In this document: piece by piece, positions 16,342-24,767 of the stretch
Position numbering within the stretch: position 1 is the stretch's first letter
How the letters are laid out: the number at the start of each line of letters is the position of its first letter
Assembly: GCF_004403945.1 (NCBI RefSeq)
Contig: NZ_SOHM01000030.1
Span: forward strand, 124,001-188,000
Length of the DNA: 64,000 nucleotides
Source of the DNA: Cryobacterium lactosi
Lineage (GTDB): Bacteria > Actinomycetota > Actinomycetes > Actinomycetales > Microbacteriaceae
Direction of reading: 5' to 3'
Translations under genes and position numbers: made by a program
Notes under the pieces: model-generated
Seen by the model: only the letters and a program-made list of their open reading frames with translations
Databases searched by the model: none
What the model was told of the DNA's origin: nothing

Positions 16342-17228
16342 GCGGCGGGTTCCGCACCACGGGCGGCGTAGCCCACGCTCCCAGCCGGTTCGTTCGCGGC
16401 CTGATCCTCGGCGTCGTCGGGCTGGTCTTCGTCGTGCCGTTCGTGGCCATGGTCGAGTTCACCCTGCGACGAGGACTCGTCGGCGGCTACGACCTGCACC
16501 GCTGGACCGAGCTGTTCCAGGGCGGCCTCACCGGCGAATACAAGCCCGTGCTGGTGGCGCTGGGCAACTCGGTGGGCCTGGCGCTCGGCACCGTCGCCAT
16601 CATCCTGCTGCTGCTGGTGCCGACCATGCTGCTCGTGCACATCCGGTTCCGGCGGCTGCGCCGGGCCCTGGAGATCATCTGCATCCTGCCGATCTCGATT
16701 CCCGCCATCGTTCTCGTGGTGGGCCTGGCGCCGGTGTTCTCCGTCGTGGCCCGACTGGTGGGCAGTGGCGTCTGGACCCTGGCGTTCGCCTACGGCATCA
16801 CCGTGCTGCCGTTCGCCTACCGGGCCATCCAGGCCAACCTCGACGGCGTCGACGTGCGCACCCTGAGCGAGGCGGCCCGCACCCTCGGCGCCGGCTGGGG
16901 CAGCGTGCTGCTGCGGGTACTGGTGCCGAACCTCCGCCGGGGCATCCTCGCCGGCGCGTTCATCGCCGTGGCCGTGGTGCTGGGCGAATTCACCATCGCC
17001 TCGCTGCTCAACCGGGTGAACCTGCAGACCGCGCTGGTCGTGGTGAGCAAGAACGACCCGTACACGGCGGTGATCCTCTCGCTGATCGCCCTGCTCGTGG
17101 CCTTCGCCCTGCTGATGGCCATCGGCCGGCTCGGCGCCCCGCGCCGCAGCCGCACGCGGCGCGCGGTCACCGCTTCACCGCCCCAGACCGCCACCCCGAC
17201 CCTGACCCCAACCGGAGACCGACCATGA
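16338..17228 (+). CDS. ABC importer permease 2
   Basis: Second membrane subunit (296 aa, PotC/PhnV-like). It has six hydrophobic helices and the EAA loop DVRTLSEAARTLGAGWGSVLLRVLVP, split by the usual Gly. An unusual hydrophilic, Arg-then-Thr/Pro-rich C-terminal tail of about 30 residues follows the last helix. Its ATG overlaps the stop of permease 1 and its own stop overlaps the ATPase start (ATGA), so all four importer genes should be translated as one coupled unit. Confidence 0.88.
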   Translation: MSGGFRTTGGVAHAPSRFVRGLILGVVGLVFVVPFVAMVEFTLRRGLVGGYDLHRWTELFQGGLTGEYKPVLVALGNSVGLALGTVAIILLLLVPTMLLVHIRFRRLRRALEIICILPISIPAIVLVVGLAPVFSVVARLVGSGVWTLAFAYGITVLPFAYRAIQANLDGVDVRTLSEAARTLGAGWGSVLLRVLVPNLRRGILAGAFIAVAVVLGEFTIASLLNRVNLQTALVVVSKNDPYTAVILSLIALLVAFALLMAIGRLGAPRRSRTRRAVTASPPQTATPTLTPTGDRP

Positions 17229-18328
17229 GCCAGACGACAACGCAGCGTGCAGCAACCAGGACCGGCGCCGTCGTCGAATTCTCCGGGGTCGCGAAGCGCT
17301 ACGGCACCCACCTGGCGCTGACCGAGTTCGACCTCACCCTGCGGGCCGGCGAACTCGTGGCCCTGCTCGGCCCCAGCGGCAGCGGCAAGACCACGGCGTT
17401 GCGCGTGCTGGCGGGACTGGAGAGCTGCGACGACGGTGGCATCCGGATCGACGGTGACGACGTCTCCGCCCTGCCGACCAGCCGCAGGGACATGGGCATG
17501 GTGTTCCAGTCCTATTCGCTGTTCCCACACCTGAGCGCCGGCGAGAACGTCGAATTCGGGTTGCGGATGCGCCGGGTGCCGGCCCCCGAACGGCGCGAGC
17601 GGGCGGCGGCCGCGCTGGCCCTGGTGGGCCTGGACGCACACTACGACAGGTTCGCCCACCAGCTCTCCGGCGGCCAGCAGCAGCGGGTGGCCCTGGCCAG
17701 GGCACTGGTCACCCAGCCCAGGGTGCTGCTCCTGGACGAACCGCTCTCGGCGCTGGACGCGAAGGTGCGCGTGCAGCTGCGCGACCAGATCCGGCGGATC
17801 CAGACCGACCTGGGCATCACGACCCTGTTCGTCACCCACGACCAGGACGAGGCCCTCGCCGTGGCCGACCGGGTCGCGGTGATGCGGGACGGCCGGATCG
17901 AACAGGTGGGCACGCCGGAGGAGCTGTACACCCGGCCGGCCACCCCGTTCATCGCGGACTTCGTGGGACTGAGCAATCGGCTGCCCGGCGTGGTGCGGCA
18001 CGGTTTCGCCGAGGTGCACGGTGTGGTGCTGCCGCTGCTCGATCCGTCACATCCGGATGGTGCGGTTCAGGTCTTCGTGCGCCAGGAGGACCTGACGCTG
18101 GCCCCGGCCGGGCCGGGCGAAGCGGGCCCGGCGGACCAGAGCGGGAGGAGCCTGGCCGGCACTGTGCTGATCTCCAGTTTCCTCGGGTCGCTGCGCCGCA
18201 CGAGCGTGCGGCTCGCGCAGGGCGGCACCGTCGTGGTGCAGCACGATGTGCGAGACCGCCTGCAGGTGGGCGACTCCGTGATGGTGCGCTTCAGCGGCGC
18301 ACCGGTACCGGTTCAAGCGGCGTCTTAG
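17225..18328 (+). CDS. ABC importer ATP-binding protein with TOBE domain
   Basis: ATPase subunit (367 aa) of the PotA/UgpC-type importer class. It has Walker A GPSGSGKTT, Q-loop VFQSYSLFPHLS, signature LSGGQQQRVALARAL, Walker B VLLLDEPLSALD and switch His in FVTHDQDEA, all in canonical order. The C-terminal 100 residues form a TOBE-like domain (FVRQEDLTLAP, GTVLISSFLGSLRRTSVRL). The FxxxS-G-C signature is not strong enough to name the substrate. It is the last gene of the importer operon; an AI-2E gene follows 9 nt later but has its own -10 box. Confidence 0.92.
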   Translation: MSQTTTQRAATRTGAVVEFSGVAKRYGTHLALTEFDLTLRAGELVALLGPSGSGKTTALRVLAGLESCDDGGIRIDGDDVSALPTSRRDMGMVFQSYSLFPHLSAGENVEFGLRMRRVPAPERRERAAAALALVGLDAHYDRFAHQLSGGQQQRVALARALVTQPRVLLLDEPLSALDAKVRVQLRDQIRRIQTDLGITTLFVTHDQDEALAVADRVAVMRDGRIEQVGTPEELYTRPATPFIADFVGLSNRLPGVVRHGFAEVHGVVLPLLDPSHPDGAVQVFVRQEDLTLAPAGPGEAGPADQSGRSLAGTVLISSFLGSLRRTSVRLAQGGTVVVQHDVRDRLQVGDSVMVRFSGAPVPVQAAS

Positions 18329-18331
18329 ACT
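18326..18331 (+). promoter_or_regulatory. leaderless-type -10 box of the AI-2E gene
   Basis: TAGACT is followed by exactly six bases and then the GTG start at 18338, so transcription should begin at or next to the start codon. No ribosome site is present between the two. The box overlaps the stop codon region of the ABC ATPase. Confidence 0.5.
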
Positions 18332-18337
18332 GGTTCG

Positions 18338-19630
18338 GTGAGCACATCCACGGGAAGATCCGGCTGGTTCAGCCGCCGGCGTAAAGTCCGCACGGCACCC
18401 GAGGTACCCTCGGCCCAGCCGATCACGGCGGTCGTGTCGCCCGTCCGGGCCGTGCCGAACGGGGTGGACGAGAACATCCCCGCTGGCATCCGCCTGGCCG
18501 GCGCCTGGTCGTGGCGGCTGCTGGTGATCGCCGCGGCCATCGCGGTCGTGCTGTTCCTGGTGGTGCAATTGCGCTTCATCGTGATTCCACTGCTGGTGGC
18601 GGTGCTGGTGTCCGCCCTGCTGGTGCCCCTGGTCGGTTTCCTCACCCGGCACCGTTGGCCCAAGGGCCTCGCCGTGGCGCTGGCACTGGTGGGCACCCTC
18701 GCGGTGATCGCCGGCCTCGTCACGCTGGCCGTCACGCAGATCGCGGCCGGGTCGGTGGGGCTGAGCACCCGGTTCGCCGCCTCCTACGCGAACCTCAAGG
18801 ATGTCTTGGCCGCGTCGCCGCTGCAGTTGAGCAACGCCGAGATCAACGGGTACCTCAGCCAGGCGGTCGACGCCCTCCAGAACGACAGCCAGATCTTCAT
18901 CACCGGTGCCCTGTCGTTGGGCTCGTCGCTGGGGCACCTGGCCACCGGTGCGCTGCTGACCCTGTTCAGCCTGCTGTTCATCCTCATCGACGGTGCCGGT
19001 ATCTGGAACTGGATCGTCAAGATCTTCCCCCGCCGGGCTCGGCCGGCCATCGCCGGCGCCGGTATCGCCGGGTGGCGGACCCTGGGCAACTTCGCCAGGG
19101 TGCAGATCCTGGTCGCCACGATCGACGCCATCGGTATCGGCGCCGGAGCCGCGATCCTCGGTGTGCCGATGGCAATACCGATCGGTGTGCTGGTCTTCCT
19201 GGGTTCGTTCATCCCGATCGTGGGAGCCGTGGCCACCGGTGCGGTGGCCGTGCTCATCGCCCTGATTTTCAACGACTGGTTCGTGGCCCTGCTGATGCTC
19301 GGCGTTGTGCTCCTAGTGCAGCAGATCGAGGGTCACGTGCTGCAGCCGCTGATCATGGGCACCGCCGTCAAAGTGCATCCGCTCGGCGTGGTGCTCGTCG
19401 TCGCGGCCGGCGCGCTTCTGGCCGGTATCCCCGGCGCCCTGTTCGCGGTTCCCGTCGCGGCCGTACTGAACGTTATGATCAGCTACATCCACAGCGGTGC
19501 CTGGCGCGGGGGAGTGCCGCCGGCAGCCGCTGCCGGCGGCTCCATCCTGTGGCAGACGATTCCGCAGCGGCCGGGCTTCCGGCAGCCGCGGAGTATCCAG
19601 CAGGCAGTACCCCAGAGCACGGCAGAATAA
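18338..19630 (+). CDS. AI-2E family transporter (PerM/YdiK-like)
   Basis: Polytopic membrane protein (430 aa) of the AI-2E exporter or Na+/H+ antiporter superfamily. A hydrophilic N-terminus of about 55 residues precedes paired helices (VVQLRFIVIPLLVAVLVSALLVPL). A long extracytoplasmic segment follows, then the conserved GVPMAIPIGVLVFLGSFIPIVGAVATGAVAVLIAL and LVQQIEGHVLQPLIMGTAV blocks, of which EGHVLQPLIMG is the family signature. The substrate is not predictable; the family includes quorum-signal exporters and osmotic antiporters. The GTG start has a leaderless-type promoter. It lies 13 nt before the threonine ammonia-lyase gene. Confidence 0.88.
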   Translation: MSTSTGRSGWFSRRRKVRTAPEVPSAQPITAVVSPVRAVPNGVDENIPAGIRLAGAWSWRLLVIAAAIAVVLFLVVQLRFIVIPLLVAVLVSALLVPLVGFLTRHRWPKGLAVALALVGTLAVIAGLVTLAVTQIAAGSVGLSTRFAASYANLKDVLAASPLQLSNAEINGYLSQAVDALQNDSQIFITGALSLGSSLGHLATGALLTLFSLLFILIDGAGIWNWIVKIFPRRARPAIAGAGIAGWRTLGNFARVQILVATIDAIGIGAGAAILGVPMAIPIGVLVFLGSFIPIVGAVATGAVAVLIALIFNDWFVALLMLGVVLLVQQIEGHVLQPLIMGTAVKVHPLGVVLVVAAGALLAGIPGALFAVPVAAVLNVMISYIHSGAWRGGVPPAAAAGGSILWQTIPQRPGFRQPRSIQQAVPQSTAE

Positions 19631-19643
19631 GAGAGACCCGTCC

Positions 19644-20900
19644 ATGACTGACACCCCCGCAGTTCTCGCCCCCGCAGATCTGGCCGGTCCCACCCTGGCC
19701 GACTTCGAGACGGCCCGCACCGTCGTCTCCAGGGTGGCCGATGTGACCCCCATGGAGACCTCACGGTTCCTGTCGGCAATTCTGGGCGCCCCGGTGTTCC
19801 TCAAGTGCGAAAACCTGCAGCGCACGGGATCGTACAAGATCCGCGGCGCGTACAACCGGCTGTCCAAGCTCACCGACGAGGAGAAGGCCCGCGGCGTCGT
19901 CGCCGCATCGGCCGGCAACCACGCGCAGGGGGTCGCCTTCGCCGCCCGCGAACTCGGCATCGACGCGACCATCTTCATGCCCGTCGGCGTCGCCCTGCCC
20001 AAGCTGCAGGCCACCAGGGACTACGGCGCCCAGGTGATCCTCCGCGGCCACACCGTCGCTGAACCGCTGCTGGCCGCCGCCGAGTACGCCCGCGAGACCG
20101 GCGCCATCCTGATCCCCCCGTTCGACCACCCGGATGTCGTCGCCGGCGCCGGCACCCTCGGCCTCGAGATCCTCGACCAGGTGCCCGACCTCGACACGGT
20201 GATCGTCCCGATCGGCGGCGGCGGGCTCACCGCCGGCATGGCCAGTGTGCTCAAGCAGTACGCGGCCAGCCACGATCGTCGGATCCGGGTCATCGGCGTG
20301 CAGTCGCAGAACGCGGCGGCCTACCCGCCCTCCCTCGCGGCCGGTGAGGCCCTCGCGATCGACATCAGCCCCACCATGGCCGACGGCATCGCCGTGGCCA
20401 AGCCGGGCCTGCTCAACTTCGCGATCATCCGCGACGCCGTCGACGAGATCGTCACGGTCAGCGAGGACGACATGGCCAGGGCCATGCTGGTGCTCCTCGA
20501 ACGGGCCAAGCTTGTCGTCGAACCGGCCGGCGCCGTGTCCGTCGCGGCCATCCTGGCCGGCAAGATCACCGCGACGGGCAACACCGTGGCCATGCTCTCC
20601 GGGGGCAACATCGACCCGCTGCTCATGCAGCGCGTGATCAGCCACGGTCTGGCCGCATCCGGCCGGTACCTCAAGCTGCGGATCATGCTGCCCGACCGGC
20701 CGGGCCAGCTCGCCCGGATCTCCGAGTTGCTCGCCGAGGCGCACGCCAACGTCATCGAGGTGCTGCACACCCGGCACGGCGTGGGCCTGCAGATCAGCGA
20801 GGTCGAACTCGACATCAGCGTCGAGACCCGCGGGCCGGAGCACCGCCAGCACGTCGTCGACACCCTGCGCGCCGCCGGGTACGACCCGCGCACCGACTAG
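19644..20900 (+). CDS. ilvA: threonine ammonia-lyase (threonine dehydratase) with ACT domain
   Basis: PLP enzyme (418 aa) that deaminates L-threonine to 2-oxobutanoate, the entry to isoleucine synthesis. The PLP lysine is K65 in GSYKIRGAYN. ASAGNHAQGVA is the substrate/PLP loop and IGGGGLTAG binds the phosphate. The C-terminal part from about residue 335 (LKLRIMLPDRPGQLARISELL) is a single ACT-like domain, the shorter TdcB/actinobacterial-type architecture rather than the double ACT-like E. coli IlvA. It could serve biosynthesis or catabolism. A bidirectional terminator follows. Confidence 0.92.
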   Translation: MTDTPAVLAPADLAGPTLADFETARTVVSRVADVTPMETSRFLSAILGAPVFLKCENLQRTGSYKIRGAYNRLSKLTDEEKARGVVAASAGNHAQGVAFAARELGIDATIFMPVGVALPKLQATRDYGAQVILRGHTVAEPLLAAAEYARETGAILIPPFDHPDVVAGAGTLGLEILDQVPDLDTVIVPIGGGGLTAGMASVLKQYAASHDRRIRVIGVQSQNAAAYPPSLAAGEALAIDISPTMADGIAVAKPGLLNFAIIRDAVDEIVTVSEDDMARAMLVLLERAKLVVEPAGAVSVAAILAGKITATGNTVAMLSGGNIDPLLMQRVISHGLAASGRYLKLRIMLPDRPGQLARISELLAEAHANVIEVLHTRHGVGLQISEVELDISVETRGPEHRQHVVDTLRAAGYDPRTD

Positions 20901-20912
20901 AGACGCAAAAAA

Positions 20913-20944
20913 AACGGCCGGCTGCGAGTGCAGCCGGCCGTTTC
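20913..20944. terminator. bidirectional terminator between ilvA and greA
   Basis: A perfect 14-bp stem (20913-20926 with 20931-20944) has a 4-nt GAGT loop. It ends in TTTC on the + strand, and the A run at 20908-20915 provides a U tract for the opposite strand. It lies 13 nt after the ilvA stop and 16 nt from the greA stop. Confidence 0.85.
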
Positions 20945-20960
20945 ATATTGTGCGCGGTTA

Positions 20961-21449
20961 TCAGCCCGTGAAGGTCTCCACCAGGTGGATCTCGACGGCG
21001 ATCTGCTTGCCGTTGGGGGTCTCGTAGCTCGTCTTCGCTCCGACCTTCAGCCCGATGATGGCCTCGCCCAGGGGGCTCTTCTCGCTGTACACGTCGAGGT
21101 CGCTGTCGCCGGCGATCTCGCGGCTGCCGATCAGGAACCGGCTTTGATCGCCGGCGATCGTGGCGGTGATGATGGTGCCGGGCTCCACAACGCCCTTGCT
21201 CTCGGGGGCGTGGCCCACCTCGGCGGTGCGCAGCAGCAGCGTCAGGGTGCGGATGCGGGCCTCCATCTTGCCCTGCTCCTCCTTGGCCGCGTGGTAGCCG
21301 GCGTTCTCCTTGAGGTCACCCTCCGAACGGGCCGACTCGATCTTGTTGGCGATGTCCACCCGAGCAACAGTGCTGAGAGTGTCCAACTCCGCAGCGAGGC
21401 GGTCATAGGCCTCCTGGGTCAGCCAGGTGACCGAAGTTTCGGTAGTCAT
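20961..21449 (-). CDS. greA: transcription elongation factor GreA
   Basis: Cleavage factor that enters the RNA polymerase secondary channel and rescues backtracked complexes. At 162 aa it has the normal length. The N-terminal coiled coil carries the acidic tip (ARSEGDLKENAGYHAAKEEQ, with the DLKEN Asp and Glu), and the C-terminal FKBP-like domain contains SPLGEAIIGLKVG. The ATG at 21449 is preceded by AAGGAGA. Its position next to a DUF4307 gene and mca is a conserved actinobacterial arrangement. It is convergent with ilvA. Confidence 0.96.
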   Translation of the reverse strand: MTTETSVTWLTQEAYDRLAAELDTLSTVARVDIANKIESARSEGDLKENAGYHAAKEEQGKMEARIRTLTLLLRTAEVGHAPESKGVVEPGTIITATIAGDQSRFLIGSREIAGDSDLDVYSEKSPLGEAIIGLKVGAKTSYETPNGKQIAVEIHLVETFTG

Positions 21450-21595
21450 GGTTCTCTCCTTCTCGTGCTGATCGGTGGTGCGCCGGCAGATAGTGCGCCG
21501 ATGGTGCCGCGGAGGCGGCCGTTCGTCGCTGAGTACGTCACGAAGACACCGCGCCATACAGCGGACGCCCCGACTTCTGTCAGGGCGAATACATC

Positions 21596-21625
21596 AGTCT
21601 AGGTCAACCAACAGCGGTAAATCAA
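21596..21625 (-). promoter_or_regulatory. candidate greA promoter
   Basis: On the minus strand, TTGATT (21620-21625) and TAGACT (21596-21601) are separated by 18 nt. They lie in the last codons of the DUF4307 gene and would give greA a leader of about 140 nt. Confidence 0.4.
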
Positions 21626-22000
21626 TCCGGTGTTGCTCAGCTCCGTGGTCTTCACGACCTCGGTGAACGAGCGGGTGTAGTCGTCCGACGGCGGCAGGTC
21701 GATGACCTTCCAGCCCACAACGGTGAAGGACTCGTTGAGCGCCTGCACGGCGCAGCTGGAGGCGGTGTCGGTGGGCAGCGACACCTCGAAGGTGACGCTG
21801 ATGCTGTCCTCGTCGATGATCTGGTGCCGGGTGTCCCTGGCCTCGATCGCCGGGCCGGCGCCGTCCAATCCCGCCCAGACCACCCAGGCGGTGAGGATCA
21901 GGGCGAAAGCGCCCGCGACGATCCAGAGCACCCGGCGGTCACGGATCCTGCTGCCGGGGGTTCGCCCATAGCGTTCGTCGAGGTTGCTGCTCACGGCCAC
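21599..22000 (-). CDS. DUF4307 domain membrane protein
   Basis: Small membrane protein (133 aa) of unknown function. A cytoplasmic N-terminus with RYGRTPGSRIRDRR precedes one transmembrane helix (about residues 26-46) and an extracytoplasmic beta-rich domain of about 85 residues with two Cys. The family occurs almost only in Actinobacteria, between greA and mca, exactly as here. The start is a GTG at 22000. It is divergent from mca and in the same direction as greA. Confidence 0.82.
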   Translation of the reverse strand: MAVSSNLDERYGRTPGSRIRDRRVLWIVAGAFALILTAWVVWAGLDGAGPAIEARDTRHQIIDEDSISVTFEVSLPTDTASSCAVQALNESFTVVGWKVIDLPPSDDYTRSFTEVVKTTELSNTGLIYRCWLT

Positions 22001-22070
22001 TCAGACTCCACACTCACTGTTCAACGATTAGGCTTGCACCTTAGGTTAGCTGGCATTTCTGAGGAGTTTC

Positions 22071-22934
22071 ATGACGCTGCGGCTCTTGGCAGTGCACGCC
22101 CATCCCGACGACGAGTCGAGCAAGGGCGCCGCTACGTACGCTTACTACCGAAGCCTCGGCGCGGAGGTGCTCATCGTGAGCTGCACCGGCGGTGAACGCG
22201 GCAGCATCCTCAACGAAGACCTGGTCGACGTGGCCATGGCCGAGCGGGACCTCTCCGGACTCCGCCGCCTGGAAATGGCGGCGGCCCAGCAGGCGATGGG
22301 CATCCAGCACCGCTGGCTGGGCTACCAGGATTCCGGTATGTCCGACGACGGCGGGGTTCCGAAGAACTCGTTCGCCGCCATCCCCCTGGAGTACTCGGCC
22401 GAACCCCTGGTGCGCATCATCCGCGAGTTCCGCCCGCAGGTGCTCATCACCTACGACGAGAACGGCGGCTACCCGCACCCCGACCACATCCGTTGCCACG
22501 AGGTCTCCCTCGAGGCGTACCGGGCGGCGGCTGACACCGAGCGGTACCCGGATGCCGGCGCCCCGTGGCAGATCGACAAGCTGTACTACGACCGCATCTT
22601 CAACCTCGAACGCATGGACGCCATGTACCTCGAGCTGAGCGTCGCCGAACCGGACTCCGAGCTGCTCGAGCCGCTCGCCAGCGCCAGGGAGCGGATGAGC
22701 GACTACCCGAACCTGGCCACGACGCACGTGCCGATCGGGGACTTCCTCGAGGTGCGCGACGAAGCCCTCAAGGCGCACGCCAGCCAGGTCTCACCCACGA
22801 GCAGCTTCTTCTTCTGGCCCAACGACATGGTCCGCAAGGCCTGGCCCTACGAGGACTTCCAGCTCATCGAATCGAAAGTTGACACCGTCATGCCCGAGTC
22901 CGACCTCTTCAGCGGCGTGCGGGACGACGCATGA
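22071..22934 (+). CDS. mca: mycothiol S-conjugate amidase
   Basis: Zinc amidase (287 aa) that cleaves mycothiol-S-conjugates into a mercapturic acid, which is exported, and GlcN-Ins, which is recycled; it is a detoxification enzyme. The zinc-site motif AHPDDES is at residues 10-16 and the second metal/catalytic region is ENGGYPHPDHIRCHE. Length and the C-terminal SPTSSFFFWP segment favour Mca over MshB. The ATG start has GAGGAG upstream. Its stop overlaps the next small gene (ATGA). mshA and mshB lie 33 kb further along. Confidence 0.93.
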   Translation: MTLRLLAVHAHPDDESSKGAATYAYYRSLGAEVLIVSCTGGERGSILNEDLVDVAMAERDLSGLRRLEMAAAQQAMGIQHRWLGYQDSGMSDDGGVPKNSFAAIPLEYSAEPLVRIIREFRPQVLITYDENGGYPHPDHIRCHEVSLEAYRAAADTERYPDAGAPWQIDKLYYDRIFNLERMDAMYLELSVAEPDSELLEPLASARERMSDYPNLATTHVPIGDFLEVRDEALKAHASQVSPTSSFFFWPNDMVRKAWPYEDFQLIESKVDTVMPESDLFSGVRDDA

Positions 22935-23194
22935 GCGTCACGTTCGCGCCCGTGCTCGGCTTCATCCTGTCCAACACCCCGCCGCCGGAGTTCAACCCGG
23001 ACACCGTCACACCGGGGCCGTGGGGCTTCTTTGCGATCTTCTTCGTCGCGGTCGTGACCCTGTTGCTAGGCATGGACCTCGCCCGCCGCATCCGCCGCAC
23101 CACGTACCGTGCCGAAATGCGGGAACGGTTGCAGGCCGAGGTCGCTGAACGGGATGCCGCCGCGGCTGAACAGAAGAAGTCCGACACTCCGTAG
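22931..23194 (+). CDS. small single-pass membrane protein downstream of mca
   Basis: An 87-residue protein of unknown function. A short N-terminal segment with PPPEFNPDTVTPG precedes one transmembrane helix (about residues 32-50) and a charged, probably coiled cytoplasmic tail (RAEMRERLQAEVAERDAAAAEQ). The 4-nt overlap with mca indicates translational coupling, so it may tether or modulate Mca-related export, which is inference only. Confidence 0.75.
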   Translation: MSVTFAPVLGFILSNTPPPEFNPDTVTPGPWGFFAIFFVAVVTLLLGMDLARRIRRTTYRAEMRERLQAEVAERDAAAAEQKKSDTP

Positions 23195-23208
23195 GGGCGA
23201 AGCGGGCC

Positions 23209-23910
23209 CTAGGGGTAGAGCGGGTGGGTCGCGATGATCAGGATCGCGACCCAGTGGCAGAGGAACGCCACCACAGTGAGCGAGTGGAAGATCTCGTGGA
23301 ATCCGAACACTCCCGGAACCGGATTGGGCTTCTTGAGGCCGTACACGACGGCGCCGACCGAGTAGCAGAGTCCGCCGACCATGATCAGCGTCATCATCAG
23401 GGCGTCGGCCTGGAAGAAGTCGACGATGAACATCAGTGCGCCCCAGCCGAGCGCCAGGTAGAGCGGCACGTACAGCCAGCGCGGGGCGTTGATCCAGAAC
23501 ACCCGGAACGCGATGCCGAGGATCGCGCCGCCCCAGACCAGCGACAGCAGCAGCACGGCCTTGTCCGGCGGGAGGGCCAACACCGTGATGGGCGTGTAGG
23601 AGCCGGCGATCAGCAGGAAGATGTTGGCGTGGTCGATGCGTTTGAGCACCATCCGGGTGCGCGGCTGCCAGTTGAACCGGTGGTACAACGCCGAATTGCC
23701 GAACAGGAGCATCGAACTGGCCACGAAGACCGCCGAGCTCCACTTCGCGGCCGGGCCGTCGGCGGCGAGCAGGAGGATGATGCCGGCGACGATGGTGACC
23801 GGGAACGTGCCCGCGTGGATCCAGCCCCGCCAGGTGGGCTTCTCGGGAAGCGGATGCTCGATCTCGTCTTCGAGAAGAGGGAGATTCGGAATGTCGTCCG
23901 TGGAGGCCAT
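23209..23910 (-). CDS. hemolysin III / TrhA-family membrane protein (PAQR fold)
   Basis: Seven-helix membrane protein (233 aa) of the HlyIII/TrhA family, related to adiponectin receptors and linked to membrane fluidity control in bacteria. It has the conserved helix-2 block SALYHRFNW (Ser and His), the DHANIFLLIAGSYTPITVL signature and the closing FHEIFHSLTVVAFLCHW with paired His residues, which are putative metal ligands. The hemolysin name is historical. The ATG start is six bases after a TATCCT box, so the transcript is probably leaderless. Confidence 0.92.
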   Translation of the reverse strand: MASTDDIPNLPLLEDEIEHPLPEKPTWRGWIHAGTFPVTIVAGIILLLAADGPAAKWSSAVFVASSMLLFGNSALYHRFNWQPRTRMVLKRIDHANIFLLIAGSYTPITVLALPPDKAVLLLSLVWGGAILGIAFRVFWINAPRWLYVPLYLALGWGALMFIVDFFQADALMMTLIMVGGLCYSVGAVVYGLKKPNPVPGVFGFHEIFHSLTVVAFLCHWVAILIIATHPLYP

Positions 23911-23916
23911 GCTGTC

Positions 23917-23922
23917 AGGATA
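23917..23922 (-). promoter_or_regulatory. leaderless-type -10 box of the TrhA gene
   Basis: On the minus strand TATCCT is followed by six bases (GACAGC) and the ATG at 23910. No ribosome site is present. Confidence 0.5.
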
Positions 23923-23969
23923 CGGCAGCGCCCAACGCGTTGCGGCATATAGCGCCCGCCGGATTGAGC

Positions 23970-23975
23970 TAGCGT
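23970..23975 (+). promoter_or_regulatory. leaderless-type -10 box of the cis-prenyl transferase gene
   Basis: TAGCGT is followed by six bases and the GTG at 23982. There is no Shine-Dalgarno sequence in between. Confidence 0.4.
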
Positions 23976-23981
23976 AACTGT

Positions 23982-24767
23982 GTGCAGATGCGGCAATCCT
24001 CCCTCGGACGCGGACTCCTTTACAGGATCTACCAGCGTCGACTGCGTCGCGGGCTGACCGCTGCGGTCCTGCCCAAGCACGTTGCCATGATCATCGACGG
24101 CAACCGCCGCTGGGCCAAGCAACTCGGCTACGACTCCGCCGCGCACGGCCATCGGGCCGGGGCCGCGAAGATGCGCGAATTCCTGGAGTGGTGCGACGAC
24201 CTCGGCATCTCCGTCGTCACGCTGTACCTGCTCTCCGCCGACAACCTCACCCAGCGGCCGACAGAGGAACTCGATGCCCTGTTCGAGATCATCGCGGACC
24301 TGGCCGAGGACCTCTCGCACTACCGGGACTGGAAGGTGCAGCAGGTCGGCTCCAAGAAATGCCTGCCCGGCCCTCTCGAAGGCGCGCTGGCGGCCGCGGA
24401 GGCCCGTACCCACGCCAACCGCGGCCTGCACGTGAATCTCGCCGTCGGGTACGGCGGCCGCACCGAGATCACCGATGCGATGCGCAGCATCGTCTCCACC
24501 CACCACGCCCACGGCGGAACCCTTGAAGACCTCGCGGAGACCCTCACCCCCGAGCTGATCGGCCAGCACCTGTACACGGGCGGCCAGCCCGACCCGGACC
24601 TGGTCATCCGCACCTCGGGCGAGCAGCGGCTCAGCGACTTCATGCTCTGGCAGAGCGCGCACAGCGAGTTCTACTTCGTCGAGGCCCTCGGCCCCGACCT
24701 CCGCCAGGTCGACTTCCTGCGGGCCCTGCGCGACTTCGCCAAACGGCACCGCAGGTTCGGCGGGTGA
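23982..24767 (+). CDS. uppS: cis-prenyl (isoprenyl) transferase, UppS family
   Basis: Makes cis-polyprenyl diphosphate from isopentenyl diphosphate for the lipid carrier of cell-wall precursors. The length is 261 aa. The catalytic Asp39 is in IIDGNRRWAK. GHRAGAAKMREFLEWC, TLYLLSADNLTQRPTEEL and the C-terminal PDLVIRTSGEQRLSDFMLWQSAHSEFYF motif are complete. Actinobacteria often have two such enzymes, a short-chain Z-farnesyl type and a decaprenyl type; which one this is cannot be decided by eye. The GTG start follows a leaderless-type promoter, and the end overlaps the next gene by 4 nt. Confidence 0.93.
   Translation: MQMRQSSLGRGLLYRIYQRRLRRGLTAAVLPKHVAMIIDGNRRWAKQLGYDSAAHGHRAGAAKMREFLEWCDDLGISVVTLYLLSADNLTQRPTEELDALFEIIADLAEDLSHYRDWKVQQVGSKKCLPGPLEGALAAAEARTHANRGLHVNLAVGYGGRTEITDAMRSIVSTHHAHGGTLEDLAETLTPELIGQHLYTGGQPDPDLVIRTSGEQRLSDFMLWQSAHSEFYFVEALGPDLRQVDFLRALRDFAKRHRRFGG

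Noticed and set aside
22042..22050. TTAGGTTAG upstream of mca as an IdeR iron box
   Set aside because: Only the left half matches the 19-nt box; the right half has almost no matches, so it is probably chance or part of a promoter.
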